From positions 2,056,001 to 2,120,000 of the forward strand of contig NC_064437.1 of NCBI RefSeq assembly GCF_023343835.1: DNA of 64,000 nt. The letters are read 5' to 3'. The stretch's first letter is position 1; every line of letters begins with the position of its first letter. Of this stretch, positions 1 through 32,249 are shown one piece after another. The stretch is from Lagopus muta. Lineage: Eukaryota > Chordata > Aves > Galliformes > Phasianidae. A program made the translations under genes and the position numbers. A model generated the notes under the pieces. The model did not search any database, was not told the origin of the DNA, and was given only the letters and a program-made list of their open reading frames with translations.

Positions 1-3000
1 TACAGGCACTGTGAAAGGATAAATCGTTTGTAATTAAAAAACAAACCACTTATTTTTAGCTACAAATCTACCAAAGTGCATGCAATTAGCGAATATAAAT
101 CACTTCCTGGCTTGAAGACTGTTCAGCACAGCACATAAATGAAAGTTAAAACATACGTTTGGGGAATACATACTACATCTGCTCTTAATCTGCAGCATTT
201 TGAAATCAATACAAATATTCTCCCTACTTTTCCTTGAACATGCTGCACTCTGTCATACCGCAGTGGAAGAACTAAAAATACATTAAACAAAGGAACCAGA
301 GCGGACACAGCCCTGAACACCCCAAAAAGAATGATGCAGAGTATTTGTAAGGGTCTGATGGCAAGAAGTGGGCAAGGTAATGACACGCTGTGAGATGGGA
401 GGACAAATTAGAGGCAGTTTCTCCTACGTGGTTTGCAGGATGCTGCAGAGATGCGATGCACAGATAGAGGCTCAGGAGGTGGCTCTGGGGAGAGGAGCCC
501 GCTGCCTGATGCATGGCTGTGTGTTTTAAAACAAGGAGAGGCTTGTAGTCAGCATCACTGAGGAATTGGTTCCTGCAGGGAGAGTGTATTACACACAAAA
601 CCTTCTTATTCTTTTTTTTTTTTCTTAATGAAAAGGTATCTAAGGAGCTGGCTGTCTGGGAATGATTTGTAAGTACAATAAACTTAACAAGAGGATGATA
701 AGCAAAATATTCTAAGAGAAGTGTCACAAGTACAGCAAGCTAAGAGAGAGAATCGACAGTGTGTGTTCCGAAGTATTGTGTCTTGTTCTTGTTTTCCTTT
801 CCATCTCTCATACTCCCATTAATCTATTCCAGATCTTTCTCATTTCAACCACCGAGGCCATAACAATCATCCTCTGCCCACTTGAAATGCAACTAGAATC
901 AGAGCCCAGTGAGGCTTCTAGAGAGGAAGCTGAAGACAAGGCCAGGCTCTGCACAGATTCCTAAAATCCACGCACCCGCAGAAAGTCCCCATTTAAATCT
1001 GAGTTCACCACTGATCTTTAAATGGTGTAGGAAACAGCAGTGGGAGGTACTTACTGAGTACTGGAGACGAGCAAATCTCTGTGCTTACACTGACAATTCT
1101 TTAGGGTGGGAATTGTGTCGGACAGCAGTGCTGACGTTGTCTCAGTGAGCACATCCTGCATTTCCCAGCTGAGCTTTCTGGAGCGAGTGCAGTCCAAATA
1201 ATGACATATTTCAGTGTGACTGTAGGAGGGGGGAAGCACAGCCCCTCCTGGGCCTCCCTTCGTTTGGGGACCAATAAAGCCAAGGAGTAGGTAGGTGTGC
1301 TGGTGCCAGTGTGCACCGCTCTGCTTTCTTCTCAAGCTGAAATGTCTTTGCCTGAAGAGGAAAGCAAAGGACTGGGGAGCCATGGGTGGCAGTGGGAGAG
1401 AGCACTGCTGGGCTCAGAGGACAGGCTGCATCCCTGCGGAGTGGCAGCAGGGAGGACCAGGAGGCTGAGCTCTTGTTCAGATAATCTAGCTTGGGCTGTG
1501 ATCTGGGAGCACTTTGAAAATTGGCAGCAGGCAATGGAAAAGATAAAGGCAAAAGCCTTGAAACAGACCACAATTCTTTGCCTTTCATATGTGCACTATG
1601 TTGGAATTTTATATATATAGCAGAAGGACTCTGTTCTTTATATTCTTGAATTACATAGCTCCGAAACATGTAATGTTACCCTTCTGGAAGAACAAGGGTG
1701 ATAGAATGGGACACAAACACCAGTGACTTCTTAATAACACATGCAAACATGGGGATGCTTATTATGCATTATTTATGCTGTTATTATTTTCATGACTGCA
1801 TGCTGACACCCGGCGTTTCATCAGATTCAGTGTCCCTTCCAAAGCATTAATTCAACAACCAGACGAGGTGCAGAGCAGGACAGGCAACAGGAGCAGCATG
1901 CAGCAGTGATGCTTCCAAATCCCACAGCTGGTGATTTACACTGCAGTTGCTGAGCTTTGTAGGGATCTTTCAGTAGGAAAGCACTGCAATTGTTTCAGCT
2001 CTGATTTCCTCATTACTCTGAGAAGTGAGTCTCCAAAAGAAGGTAATGGATCGAGTTTAGTTTGGGCATGACCACGTTACACTTGTGCAAAATACGTCAG
2101 GTGAAGGCCCTTACTGTCAAAGGGCCCACGATTTCTCTTACAGCTTGTTTGCTTTTTGCAAGAGGAATCACTTGACCTCGTCCTCAACAACTGAATTCAG
2201 GAAGGAGGCCGTTAAGGCAATAGTTTGGAAAACGGAACCACCCTCACACTCAGCTGCCTCCAACCACGACTTCACACCACATCAGACAACCTCACGGGCA
2301 GCCCCACGTGTAGTGAGCAGCACTGCCAGGAAAGGGCCACAGCATCCGGACTGCGCCTCCCAATTCTCCACATAAATTAATGGGGAAGTGGTCCCCCAGT
2401 CATCACCATGAGCAAGGCAGATTTCACCACCTTCCTAAACAATGTCATCTTTGTTGCCAGGCCTGCAAAGCAGTAAAATACTCCAGTCATTAGGGGGAGA
2501 AGAATGTCACAAATTTTGCAAGAGAAGAACAGATTCCAGAATTCGTGGTTTGACAGGTTAATAAGTAGGCCTGCACATTTGCCTTTACAATTTATTTACT
2601 TGTAAGCCTGCACTGGGATTTTGTTAGGGATTTGGCATCTTAAACAGGTTTTTATTCCAACAACGTTTCAATTCACCTTTAAGGCTTTCAATTAAGACAA
2701 AATCAGTAAAGGTCCATTGGTGGAATTTGCATGGAAGTTGGCTGGGGTTGCCAGGAGCGTGACAGGGGTATCGGCTTTATAGACTTGTACTGTACTATCT
2801 AACATCTCGTATTTTCCACTCATTTTGCATGTAAAACTTTTATTGATATCAGCCTGAGCGGAACAGGCCACTAAAATGGGGACCGTGCCCGTAGGACACG
2901 AGATGATGTCAGGTACCTTGGTTAGTTACGAGGGTTTGGCCGCACTAAATCTCCATGTTGAATGTTTGGTTTAGTTCCCCCATAAACTTTGCCTGCTGGA

Positions 3001-6000
3001 TTTATATATTTTGGCTCCTTTTATTTTGACTCTAGTGGCTTCATTTGCAACGGGCTTAAATGACTGCAGTCCCACTCACACAGCAACAAATCCGCAGCGC
3101 AGTGGGCATTTCTCACTGTATAAATAAAGGGCCTCATCTGGCGAGGTGCTGGATGGACAAACTTGCTCGGGTTTCCAGGAGATCCGAGAGCACCTCCAGA
3201 GAGAAATCCCAGCCCTCACATAGCCACATATCCGTGGTCATTTTCTACAGCCCTCTGTCAGGATCAGAACGCACAGCACACGGCCTTATCTTTTCCTTTG
3301 ATCACAAACACTGAAATACTTATTTTCCTGACTGACCGCAGCACCCTGCTATCTGCAACGTGAATTCTGTGAACGATGATGATGTGGCAGTTCTTCTCCT
3401 CTGTGAAACTCAGCGTTCACTCACGTGGGTGTGTTTTCTGCAATAAAGCAGCATTTCAGTAATGGCTTCAGTGGGATATTTTAATTCTTTTCCTCTACTT
3501 AGAGGGTTTTTTCTAATCCGTTTCGATTCCAGCGAAAACGTCTCTGATCTGATAAAGGAGATGAAGTCACTGCATAGGCTTACTATTTTATTTCCATAAA
3601 GGTTTGAAAGTTTTGTTCCCTGCAGTGTTTTGGAGCCCAGGAGCATTCATCTGTTTTGTAAAAGGAAAGTTCCATGGAGCAACATTTGGTCACCGTTGTC
3701 TGAATTTCATTATTCAGTTCTCCAGACTAGCAGAGGGGAAAAGTGCAAGTTAGCTGGGTCACAGTCTGAAATGTGAGAGCAGTCAACTTTTTCTGAAGTT
3801 TATGGGAATGAAAGGAAATTTAATACTGTTCAAAAGAGAGATTTAAAGTTGCATCATGTGAAAACAATTGGAGAAGTTTAATCCTGAGGTCTTGGGTTAT
3901 TTGGTAACTTACATGACCATTCGTCAGCCTGCAAAGGATGAAGTTGGCTTTGCCTCTGTTAACAGTTGGCCCCTGTTCTGGAGTGGCACTGCGATGCCAA
4001 AGGAGCAAATACAAGAAACATTGGTTTTATAGACCACGATTAACTCTTTTCTTCTTTGTGCTTTTCAGCTCAAACCCTTCCTGCTCGTCTCCTCCGGGCT
4101 GCCAGCACCGATCTCCCAGCACTCTCAGCAACTCGTGCTGACAAGCTCTTTGTGTACAAGGGACTGCAGAGCTCCACAGTTTCTTAGTTTGAAAATGCTG
4201 AATACGTACCCAATATTTGACCTTTACCTCTCAAACTGCTTCAGGGCTCATTCGTTTCTTTGTACGTGGAATAAAAACAATGGGACTCTGGGAAGTAACT
4301 CAATACTTTGTGTTTTGTTATATTTCTTGGGTATTACTTATGCTAAAAGACGTCCATTAAAACATGCTTTATATTTGTATTAGTTTCTACGTGTTATACA
4401 GAACTAAAAATCCATGGGGCTTTATATGTATAAGAATTAGAGATGTTTTCCAGATAACTCTACCACAATCCCCACCCTTTGCAAATCTCTTACTGCTGAG
4501 AAAATGCTCTCAAAAGGTGCTTCCTCCCCAGCATCCTGTCTGTCTCCTACCGCTGCCAGTCACCTCCTCTCTGGTTTCAGCATCCCACCACTGCCTTTGG
4601 TGACCGCTCAAGGTCTCTCGTGACCTGGATTTAAAATCATGCCAAACTTTATTAATGGGAAAAAAATGAAGGGCGTCAAAATAAAGAAAGCTTGTTCTTG
4701 AAAACTTGTTTCTTATGTTTTTACATGCTGCTCTGTAGTATTTAATCCCACAACAAGATTAACTTTTAAGAAGATCTCTGGGGTTTGCGTTGGTCTCGCT
4801 GCTCTGCAGCAGGCAGGAGTGCTGGAGCTCAGGGAACGAGAGCTGGGACATAGCACAGAGAAACCCCCTTGCTTCTCCTTCTGGACTAAACATTCCTGGT
4901 TGCCCAGCAGTGCCTGGCTGTCCCCATGCAGTTTTTGTCTGTGTTCTGAGCGGGGTGAGTGCCGAGCTGCTGCTGTGGGGATGCTGCACACTGGCAGGGC
5001 ACAGGGCTGCCATACAACCCGACAAGACGTGGCTTAGCGCATGCTGCTTGGGCTAGCAGTGCCTGACAAGCTCTTTCCTTTTGATTCTCAGAGGTTTTCA
5101 TTTAGAAGTTGCTTACACTAGTTGTAACAATTTGGCTTTGCATATATTTTTTCCAGGCAGTGCTTCATTACTTCAGCTCCTTGCAGCATGTCCGTACAGA
5201 CAATCAGTGAAGTGCAGCGCTGAGGCATTCCCATATGCTATTGCTGCTACAAACACTGCAGTTGCTATGGAAGGTATTCTTTGCTTCAAGTTATCCATAC
5301 GTATTACAACATCTTTTAACAGGACAAACCCACACAGCTCGGGTTGTATGGCCCAAACTCCTGGTGGGAGCTGCTGCTGGGCTCTGTTTCTGTGGGCACT
5401 ATGGAGGATGTTATAAAACCAGCTGTTGTCTGCAAGCTTACCTGATCATACAGCAACTCCTCAATCACACGAGCTGGAGCCATACAAAGGGAATTTCAGT
5501 TGATGCTGAAAACACAGGCAAATGGAAAGGTGCAGATGGTGAAGGGAGATACTGATCTGGAAGTCTGTGCTCCTGTACCACAAAAGAGAAAAACCCAGAA
5601 GGGAAAAACGAGAAGGGAAAAAATATTATGCATGGAGATGATGGAACGTTGGGAAACTGAAGGAGAAGGAAAAAAAGAAGAAGTTGGATACAAAGGAGGG
5701 AAAAAAAGACAGATGGAAAGAAAGTCTAGAAGTTAAGGTGGACAAAAGATCCAGTGACACTGAGCTACAAAATCACAGTGCACCACTGTGCAGGAATCAG
5801 TGCACGGTGGGAGGAATCTCCAGCACCTCCCTGCATCAGAAAAGCAACTCCTATGCAATACCCTGGGGTTATGTGCTCTTCAGCATTGGCTCACCTGGCC
5901 AAGGCAGAAAAAATCAGTTGCCTATTATTTATTCTGTTCCTTCTTTCTGCCACAGAAGGAGTTTAACAGCCACCCATCAGAGCAGTCAGCCACTCTGTGG

Positions 6001-6740
6001 GCTTCCAGGCCAGTATGGAAAATTGAATAATGCAGCTCAGCTGCTTTTAATGAGACATTAACAACAATCAGTTCAAAGCAGAACACACAATAGCTGCTTA
6101 AAAATTGCCTTTGATTCCCTCTATGATAGAGAGCTTACCAGTACTTGAAACTGTGAATGCCCAGTTCCGTTTCTGCTGCTTTTTAATTTGCATGGATCCA
6201 TTCCATCTCTTCTTGTTTCTTTTTTTTTTTTTCATTTGTTTGTGAAAGCAGAAGAACAAAATCCTACATTGCCAGTGCTGACCTAAATGTTTTCAGCAGT
6301 GAATGCTTGAGGTGGTGCCAGAAGCTCTGCTGTCCCACCTGTTGCTGGGAGCTGGGCACTAATCAACAGCCCTGCCCACGTATTGCTTTGCAATACAGTA
6401 AACAGTAAACTGCTTCAATTTACAGTAAGCTTCTTCCACTCGAAGTAACAAGCACAGAAAACAGAAAGTTTATCTTGAAATTACAGACAACTTTGCTTTA
6501 AGAGCACTGCCCTGATTGCACAAGCCAGCCTGCCAAATTGTGCATGCCCTGCAGCTCTGGGCTCCCCCGCTCTACATCCCAGAACCAGCAGCGTGTTCCC
6601 TGCACCCACAGTTGGGCAGGAGCAGAGCACAGTTTGGGGCTGTCCTCAGGGCTCTCGTTACACGCAGACTTTAATATCACACACACAGCTAAAAGCTGGC
6701 AGCTCGTGTCTGGCATCACATTACTACCAACAGAGCAAGT

Positions 6741-6832
6741 TATGAACCCAACCCTAACTCAAACCCAAGGCCGAGCTCACTCTAACCCAAACGCAAAGCC
6801 TAATAAGTCTAACCCCTACCCTAACTCCCTCA
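6741..6832. repeat. Degenerate telomere-like (CCCTAA-related) patch
   Basis: Over about 90 bases the plus strand repeatedly shows CCCTAA or CTAACCC-like words (CCCTAACTC, TCTAACCC, CTACCCTAACT) separated by related AAACCCAA and AACGCAAA words. No run is a perfect tandem of more than two units. It could be an eroded interstitial telomeric repeat or chance low-complexity sequence. Confidence 0.35.
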
Positions 6833-8883
6833 TGCACTGTGACATTCCCCAAACATCAACCCAGGCGGCTCTGTCTGTGTTCTGCCACGTTTCTTTCTGC
6901 CTCATCCCTGAATTCAAGTCTTGAAACCATGTTTTTAAAGCTGCAAACAACACCAGTGATGCCCAGCAGTGTTGTGCTCCTGTAAGCTCCCCAATCCACA
7001 CCCCACCTGCTCCATGCCCGCTGACCACATCCCTCAGTGCCACAGCCCCAGTGTCACCTAGAAGAGGCGCAGAGAGGTGGGGTGGCTGCCCAGGGCTTCA
7101 GGAGATCAGGCTGCAGAGCTCTGAGCAGCGAGGTGCAGGAGGTGACAGCCACGTGCTGCCCATTCAGGAGTTCAGCTCTTGATTTCAGGAAGCGTTTGGG
7201 GATCGCTGGTAACTGAGTTTTCAGTTTGAACACTGAAAAAGCAGAATGTCAAAAATAAGTTTGAATAGGTGGTTATAGCACAGGCTGAATGCTGTCATCC
7301 CAGATTAGAAATCAGCCCTTAAGCTAAGCACTGTGACTTTTCTACTCTCCATATAACCCAGAGCCTGTCTCCATGAAAGCAAGTTTAATCAGCAGGATGC
7401 TCAAAGCTGAGCGCTGACCTGCACAGGGAACACTCGCCTCTGCAGTCTGGTAGGAGCTCGTGTGCTCCTGGCTAAGCCCAGCAGGGCCTGGGGGGCCATT
7501 TAGCAACCTTACAAACTCTGATGTAACTTTCAGAGTAACACGTACTAATCAACTGCTTGAGCCTATGCTGCATATAACTGATGCTTTCACTTTGCCTTGT
7601 TTCTTTGTAAAAGGCAGTGCTTATGTTGAAAGGTATAGGAACCAGAAAAGACCATCATTTAAATATATATATAATTCCTGTGCCACCCAAGCAGTCGGAA
7701 TCTCACAATCAGTTCCTATTTCTTACAAAAGGAAAAATACCTCTGAGCTGCTGCTGAGCCACATGAGAACCCCAGCACCGCTGAAAAATTGCATTCTTTC
7801 ATTCTGTGCCATAGGGTGTAAGAGCTGAGCATCTGACCTACTGCCGTCATAGAAAGTCTTCTTTGAGGCTGGCTCTAATTACAGAGCATTTTAACGCTTT
7901 TATCTTTGGGCTGCACTGGGACAGGGTGGATTTGTAGCCTCTGTCTCCTGTTTCATTCGGTTTTGCATAGTCAGGAGAAGACACAAAACCCTTCTCTCTC
8001 TTTCCCCTTTCTCTTTCAGGACTAACGCACAGCATTAGCACAGCCACAACCAGACGTCAGCAGCGTGTTCTGCCCAGGGAGGGGACACCAGTGACTGCTC
8101 ACATCTGTGCACAAAGCTGAGGACAGCGGCTCTCTGTGGGGATCCCACGTGGCCCCGAGCAGCAGGCAGAGCACTGTGCCTCATTTCAGCAGCAGCTGCC
8201 TCCAGCACTCCATCCCACACTGATCAGCTTCGTTCTGGCTCCGGCTGCACCTTGCTTGTGGCCCAACCCACAGCCCAAGCCTTGCTGTGCCGGGAACCGA
8301 CTGAGCCACCCTTAATGGGAGCAGTGGGGTGGGTTGTGGCTGTGGGAGGTGGATGGCACCACGAAGGGACGCCCACAGCCGGTAATTCCATGCCAGAAAC
8401 AACACAAACGCTCTGCTTGTGAACTTCCTAAACTCCTCCGCTCCCCTCCAGCTTTCCCATTCTCCAAGGAGCAGTGCACAAACACAGAGTGGAATGGTAC
8501 AGAGCTCTGCAGCTTCACTGCGACACAGCACTGCCTCTCTTTGCCCATTCATCCCCTCCAAAAAGCATCGTTTCTGACTTTTCTTTCCGCTGTAGGCGCA
8601 GGAGGTTCACAGGAGTGACTCAAGGAGCCCTTTGCAGGGAGCTGCACACCAACACACAGCACATCTGGCTGTCACCCTGCGCCACCAATCATTGCTCTGA
8701 AACTTGAACTCCTTCTGGTGTCCACACATCATCCTGTGCCCCTCACCTCCACGCAGCACCAGCTCCTTAGCCTTGCTGTTAACTTACCTTCCTCCTCCTC
8801 ACCCACACGGCCCTGCTCCTCCCCAGCCCCAGCTCAGGTTTGCTGGCCCCAATCCTCCCAGATCCAATTTTTTTTGTTACAGG

Positions 8884-8937
8884 GGCAGCGAGGCACTGGC
8901 ACAAGGTGCCCAGAGAGGTGGTGGGTTCGCCATTCAC
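8884..8937 (+). mobile_element. CR1 LINE fragment
   Basis: The plus strand reads GCGAGGCACTGGCACAAGG followed by TGCCCAGAGAGGTGGTGG. This is the conserved CR1 segment encoding the extreme C-terminus of the reverse-transcriptase ORF (the RHW.LP.EVV region). It is short and heavily truncated. Confidence 0.6.
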
Positions 8938-11067
8938 CAATCCCAGCAGAACAAACCATCATCCCAAGTGCCAGAGTGACGCTGCCACCGCTGCACCCAG
9001 CTTCTGGCTCCAAGGCTGAGACAAGAAACCTGAGATCTGGTGCTTCTTTCCACTCCTGGGAGGACTTCCACTCCTTGAATGTCTTGCTTTTTGCTTGAGA
9101 TGTATTTTCGTTTCTGTGCGGTGGAGACTACATGTAGAAATCAGATACTGCCTTATGTGAAGTTGGGATAAAGATTAAAAAACACATACAACTGGTGAGA
9201 CATCTGGATCTGATTGGGCTCCTCTGGGACAGCAGCCTACAGCTTGAGCCTGAAGAGAAGCAAAGAGAGCAGTGGTAATTTTTCATGCAAATACTCAGAA
9301 GCTCGGAGGGGCTGAGGCTCTGCAAACACCTCCATTGCCCAGTGAGAGCAGCATGGGCTGAGCACACTGCTCTGCTGCTGCAGGCAGCCGCAGCCTTGGA
9401 AGCAATGCACCGTAATGCAGCCCCAGGGCAAAAGTGAACTTCCAGAGAAAATGATGAATAACAAAACCTGGTAGCTTCAGGTGAGGGTCTCCCTTGGAGC
9501 TAAGTGAGTTATCCTAGCAATTGGCCTTCGTTTGCTGTGTGCTCACAGTGAGCTTGCTGGCACTTGGGCTGAGAGCTGCGTGCTGCTCAGCGAGCCAGGG
9601 GGGCAACGTGCTCTGCTTTAGGGGAAGGAGCAAAGCTGTGAGAGCACAGGAAGCTTTGTGCCTGGCCCTGGAGATGTTACACACTGCCGAAGCCCCAAGG
9701 AATGGGCTTTCATTCACTTGCCCAGAACGTGGCTGTGTCGGGAGGAGCACACATGCCACAGATAATACTGCTCCACTGCTCCCCCCAAATGGCACACCGG
9801 CCTCTCTGTGTCAGCAGTGCACACAGCACCAGGTCACCCCAGTCTGTGCCACCAGGAGGACGTGACCCGGCTTCCAATGGGCTCTGAGAGGTGAAGATGT
9901 CCACACAAAGTACAAATGCATTATCTGCAACTGCAGCTTGTTTTGAGAGTCACGCTGGACTGAAGCTCTACGACGCAAATGTAAATTCTCCTTTTGTCTC
10001 TCAGAGCATTTTATAATCACTGATTTACATTGTTTTCAAGTTACTAGCTGGCTGAGAGATCAAATATTTCCACACCATATTTGTCCCTCCAGAAGCTGTC
10101 AAGTAGATTTAGGCTTTGAGTGCTCAGAAGCCAGGCAATTCCTGGATTAATTTGGGCACTGGCAAACCCATTCCTTTAGCAACAAGTCCCAGCAGTGCCT
10201 GCACTAATGATTCCTGACGTGGAGTGGAAGCAGCATCCTTCATTAAAGACCCAGTGCTTCATTCACACAATGACAAACCTCCACTGCAGATTAAAAGGGA
10301 AGAGTACAGGGCAGCTGCAGACATGGGACATTTTTACACAGCCCAGCTCTCAGGGAAGAAAGACATCTATCACAAGAGTGAAATCAGTATTTGCCAGTAC
10401 ACATGTTAGAAAATAGCTCAAAAGGAGATTTCCCAGCAGCAATTTGCTTGAACAGAAAAAGGGGCAGACAAGCCCCATGTGCGCTCTACTAGGGGAAGGC
10501 AACGGAACAGAGATGTGACAGCAGAGTGAAACACAGCAGGTTTCAGTTCTGTGTCACCTGTGCTCCTCTGCCATCCTGGCAGGGGCTGGCCTGAAGTGAC
10601 CCAGGAGGCACTCCAGGGGGTTACATGTGGCCAGTGCCACCCAGAGAAGGCTCAAGGCAGTGACTGCCAAACAAAAGGCATTTCCTCTCCAGACCCAGCC
10701 AGGCATCTTTCTGACAGAGGGGAATCAAAGTCCCAAACAGCACCATGCTCACACCTTGGACTCAGCCTGGATTGCACAGGCCCCCCTCTGACACCTTTCT
10801 GTGCATGAGGGTACAAGCAATGAGCGTGGGCTGGACCACACTGAACTTCCCTTTCACACACAAATCAGGTCCGATCCAGTGTTTTTTCCTTTTCTTCTCT
10901 GAATGCAAAAGCCACAGCATTTCTTTCCTTGTGCTTCATTAAGTGACAGGCATTCCCACCAGCACACAGCTGCTGAGGACCAGAGCTCCAGCAGCAGGGC
11001 TCAGGCACACCATGAGCAGCAGCAAGGCTGGGGAGGCTTAGGTTTTAACTTGTCCTGACTCAAAACA

Positions 11068-11197
11068 GATGGCTCCCCCATCCGTGGAGGCCAGGCTGGA
11101 TGGGGCCCTGGGCAAGCCTCTTGGCCCCATGGCAGAGGTTGGAACTGGGTGGGCTTTAAGGTCCCTTCCAACCCAAACCAGTCTGTGATTCCATGAA
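11068..11197 (+). mobile_element. CR1 LINE 3' end
   Basis: The segment reads GGAGGCCAGGCTGGATGG, then a 'GGTTGGAACTGGGTGGGCTT' block, 'AAGGTCCCTTCCAACCCAAA' and a terminal CTGTGATTCCATGA. This is the diagnostic CR1 3' end, in plus orientation. The element is 5'-truncated, as almost all CR1 copies are. Confidence 0.85.
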
Positions 11198-12364
11198 AAC
11201 AGCTCTGCCAGCAAAGCTGCCAGCATGGATTTAGCAGAAGGTCTGTTTGTCAGAAGAGACACCTCACCTCTGTACAGAAGACGAGATAAAGAGCTTTTTG
11301 TCAGCACATCTGCATCAACTTCAGAAGTTTTGCTGGCAGCATTTGCGCAGAGGGCAAAGGTGGGATGCTTCACATTCCTGGAAAACAGAGCCATTCCCTC
11401 AGGCCTGCCCAGGGACCCAGCCTGAATTTCAGCTGTGTGGGCAGCGTTCCCTGCACCGTGCAGTCCAGCCAGGGCTTGGGTGACAAAGGCACACAAAGCA
11501 AAAGAGGGAAAACCCCCTAACATCACTCCCACCGATGCAACTAATTCTATCAACACCATTTAACAGCCTAAAGAAAGGGGAGATTGAGCTGGGTTTACCT
11601 GCTCAATGCCCTGTGCTGGAGGGCATTACGTTGGTGGCTGAGGGCAACACAAGCACACCTCAATTCTCCCCAGCACGATGGCAGCAGGCCAGGATGGGAG
11701 CAGGACCCAGCTCAGCATGGAGAGGACAGCCCCAGCACGAGGGCAGGGAGCTGCACTGACACTCAGCAGCTACAGCTGTTTCCAAAGTCACCTCCTCCAT
11801 GCCCTTGAAAAAGACTTAGCACATCAATGCACGCAACTGTGATCATTCCAAGGATCTTGCCATTCTACCAAACAACCTCATCAAAACTGTCCTTTGGTCT
11901 TCAAAAGATCACGGTGCAAGAAAATAAAAGAATGCTGAACAGTAATTGTAGCTCATACCACTTTAATATCCTGCAATGACTGTTACTGCTTATTTCTTGA
12001 GGAGGTTGTGTTGTGGTTTTTTTCTTATACAGATAGCAAGGCAAATAGAGAGCAATGTACATAATTTGTTTTGAAAGGGAAAAAATCCACGCGAGTGAAA
12101 AATACTCAGTATTAATGCGTGTCCATTGCTTACTGAGAGACATCAAATTTTAAAGACAACATATTAACAAGGGTAAAGTGCGCTTCTTTTCCAGGAAAGT
12201 GTCCAAGAGAGGGAATACATTCATCAGTAATTCAGGGAGTTGGGTTCTTTGTTATTTCTAGAGCCTTTTGTTTAAGCAAAGGAAAAAGAAGTACATATGC
12301 TAACCCAACAGGCTGAGCTAACGAGCACCATACCGACGTGCCAGCAGTGCTGTGTGACGCAGAA

Positions 12365-12539
12365 AAGCAGCACAGCAGTGTGCACACAAAGTGTTGACAG
12401 GAGCTGGTTTTTATTGTCTATCTGTAGCGGGCAGTGTTCTTAAATACACAGATAAAATTAATATTCCTTTTATAGCGACAGACCCGACAATAAAAGAGGC
12501 GACGGGCTGGCTTCTTTCCCTTGGTGCCAGGATGAGCCT
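12365..12539 (-). terminator. PGM1: PGM1 3' UTR and poly(A) signal
   Basis: AATAAA (minus strand, 12410-12415) lies about 125 bases after the PGM1 stop codon. A GT-rich stretch just beyond it (minus strand, about 12398 to 12366, containing TTTGTGTGCACACTGCTGTG) fits the downstream element needed for cleavage. A second, weaker ATTAAA lies at about 11962-11967, so a longer 3' UTR is possible. Confidence 0.6.
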
Positions 12540-31195
<18,656 letters not shown>

Positions 31196-32245
31196 TGAAA
31201 GAAGCAGCGAGAGCCGACACCTGTGTTCTGCCTTAAAAGTAGAAGCTAGAATGTTTTCCTACCTTGGCAGCACCTGAAGTTGAAGGAAACTGGAAGTACT
31301 CTGCAGATACAGCCGGGATCCCCACTGTCCTGGCCAGAAAAGATGGAAATTCCCACGGAAAACAGAACTAGCCTATATTCCCCTTCAAAGAGCTGGGGAA
31401 ACTCTTCTTAACAGTGAGATCTGAAAAGGAAGAGGTTCCACTCCCCATTGCTGGGTCACGTTTCAAGTCTTTTTGCAGCAATTACTCAGCTTGGCACGTG
31501 TTTCTTTCCTGAAGTCCAATAAGAATTGCACGTGGATTCCCGCTAGATCTACCAGGCCTGACACCAATGCAAAAACAGAAATAATGCAAATAACTGTGCT
31601 TGCTCTGTATTGCCTACAGCACACGTAGGTGTTTCACTATTTCCCAGTTCCTTCTTAAAGATGCTACCAGGAACTCCTGATTATCCACACGTTGCCTGAG
31701 GCAGTGTTTACAGGGTTCTTTCTGGCTGGCTGCAAGTTACCAAATATTTCTGCAGTCTTTTAGTGCAACTTCTACTGCTTTTAGGCCATGCTAGAAATGA
31801 AAGTGATATCTGCTGCGCTTGCTAAGAAGAAAAAAAAAAGCTCACCGGCAGACCTGCCTGAGTTCCAGTTACAGAAGAGCATAAATCACAGCCAGCCTCT
31901 AGCAGCACTCCCATTTTGTAACTGACATTTACTTGCCCAGTGTACGATTACAGCAGAGCAACAGCGCTGTGCAGGAGCTGCTGGCAGATAAATATAGCTT
32001 TTCAAGACTGCTCGCCGCCCTTTCAGATGAGGTCACATATATTTAAGGGCTATTTTAAACTCAGGCACTCCTGAAGCATTCGGTGACCAGGGTCATCATT
32101 TCTTATATGGACGCTTGGAGAAAAACATAACTGCCTGAATACTTTTAGTACCTCAAGCCTTCTTACTTCAGCTACGTTGCAAATAATTAGTTGCAGTTAA
32201 CAGTTAGGAGCACAAATATTAATCCCTTATTGCATGTGAAAAAGC
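31196..32245. other. Intergenic spacer between EFCAB7 and PGM1
   Basis: About 1 kb between the PGM1 CpG island and the predicted EFCAB7 poly(A) site. It is moderately AT-rich with no exon, repeat or RNA gene that I recognise. Both neighbours are transcribed on the minus strand, so termination of EFCAB7 occurs just upstream of the PGM1 promoter. Confidence 0.6.
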
Positions 32246-32249
32246 AGAT

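Larger units (their letters stand above)
1..11065. other. Intergenic DNA downstream of PGM1
   Basis: No exon with protein similarity and good splice sites was recognised on either strand. Open frames are short, overlap on both strands and resemble no family I know. The human order would place ROR1 beyond this edge, but no ROR1 exon is visible. Apart from one CR1 scrap near 8.9 kb, a telomere-like patch near 6.75 kb and A/T homopolymers (about 609-624 and 6214-6230), the sequence looks unique. An unannotated lncRNA or enhancers could be present. Confidence 0.6.

Noticed and set aside
11038-11559. A 173-codon open frame on the minus strand downstream of PGM1
   Set aside because: It runs through the antisense of a CR1 3' end and has no similarity I recognise; the length is compatible with chance.
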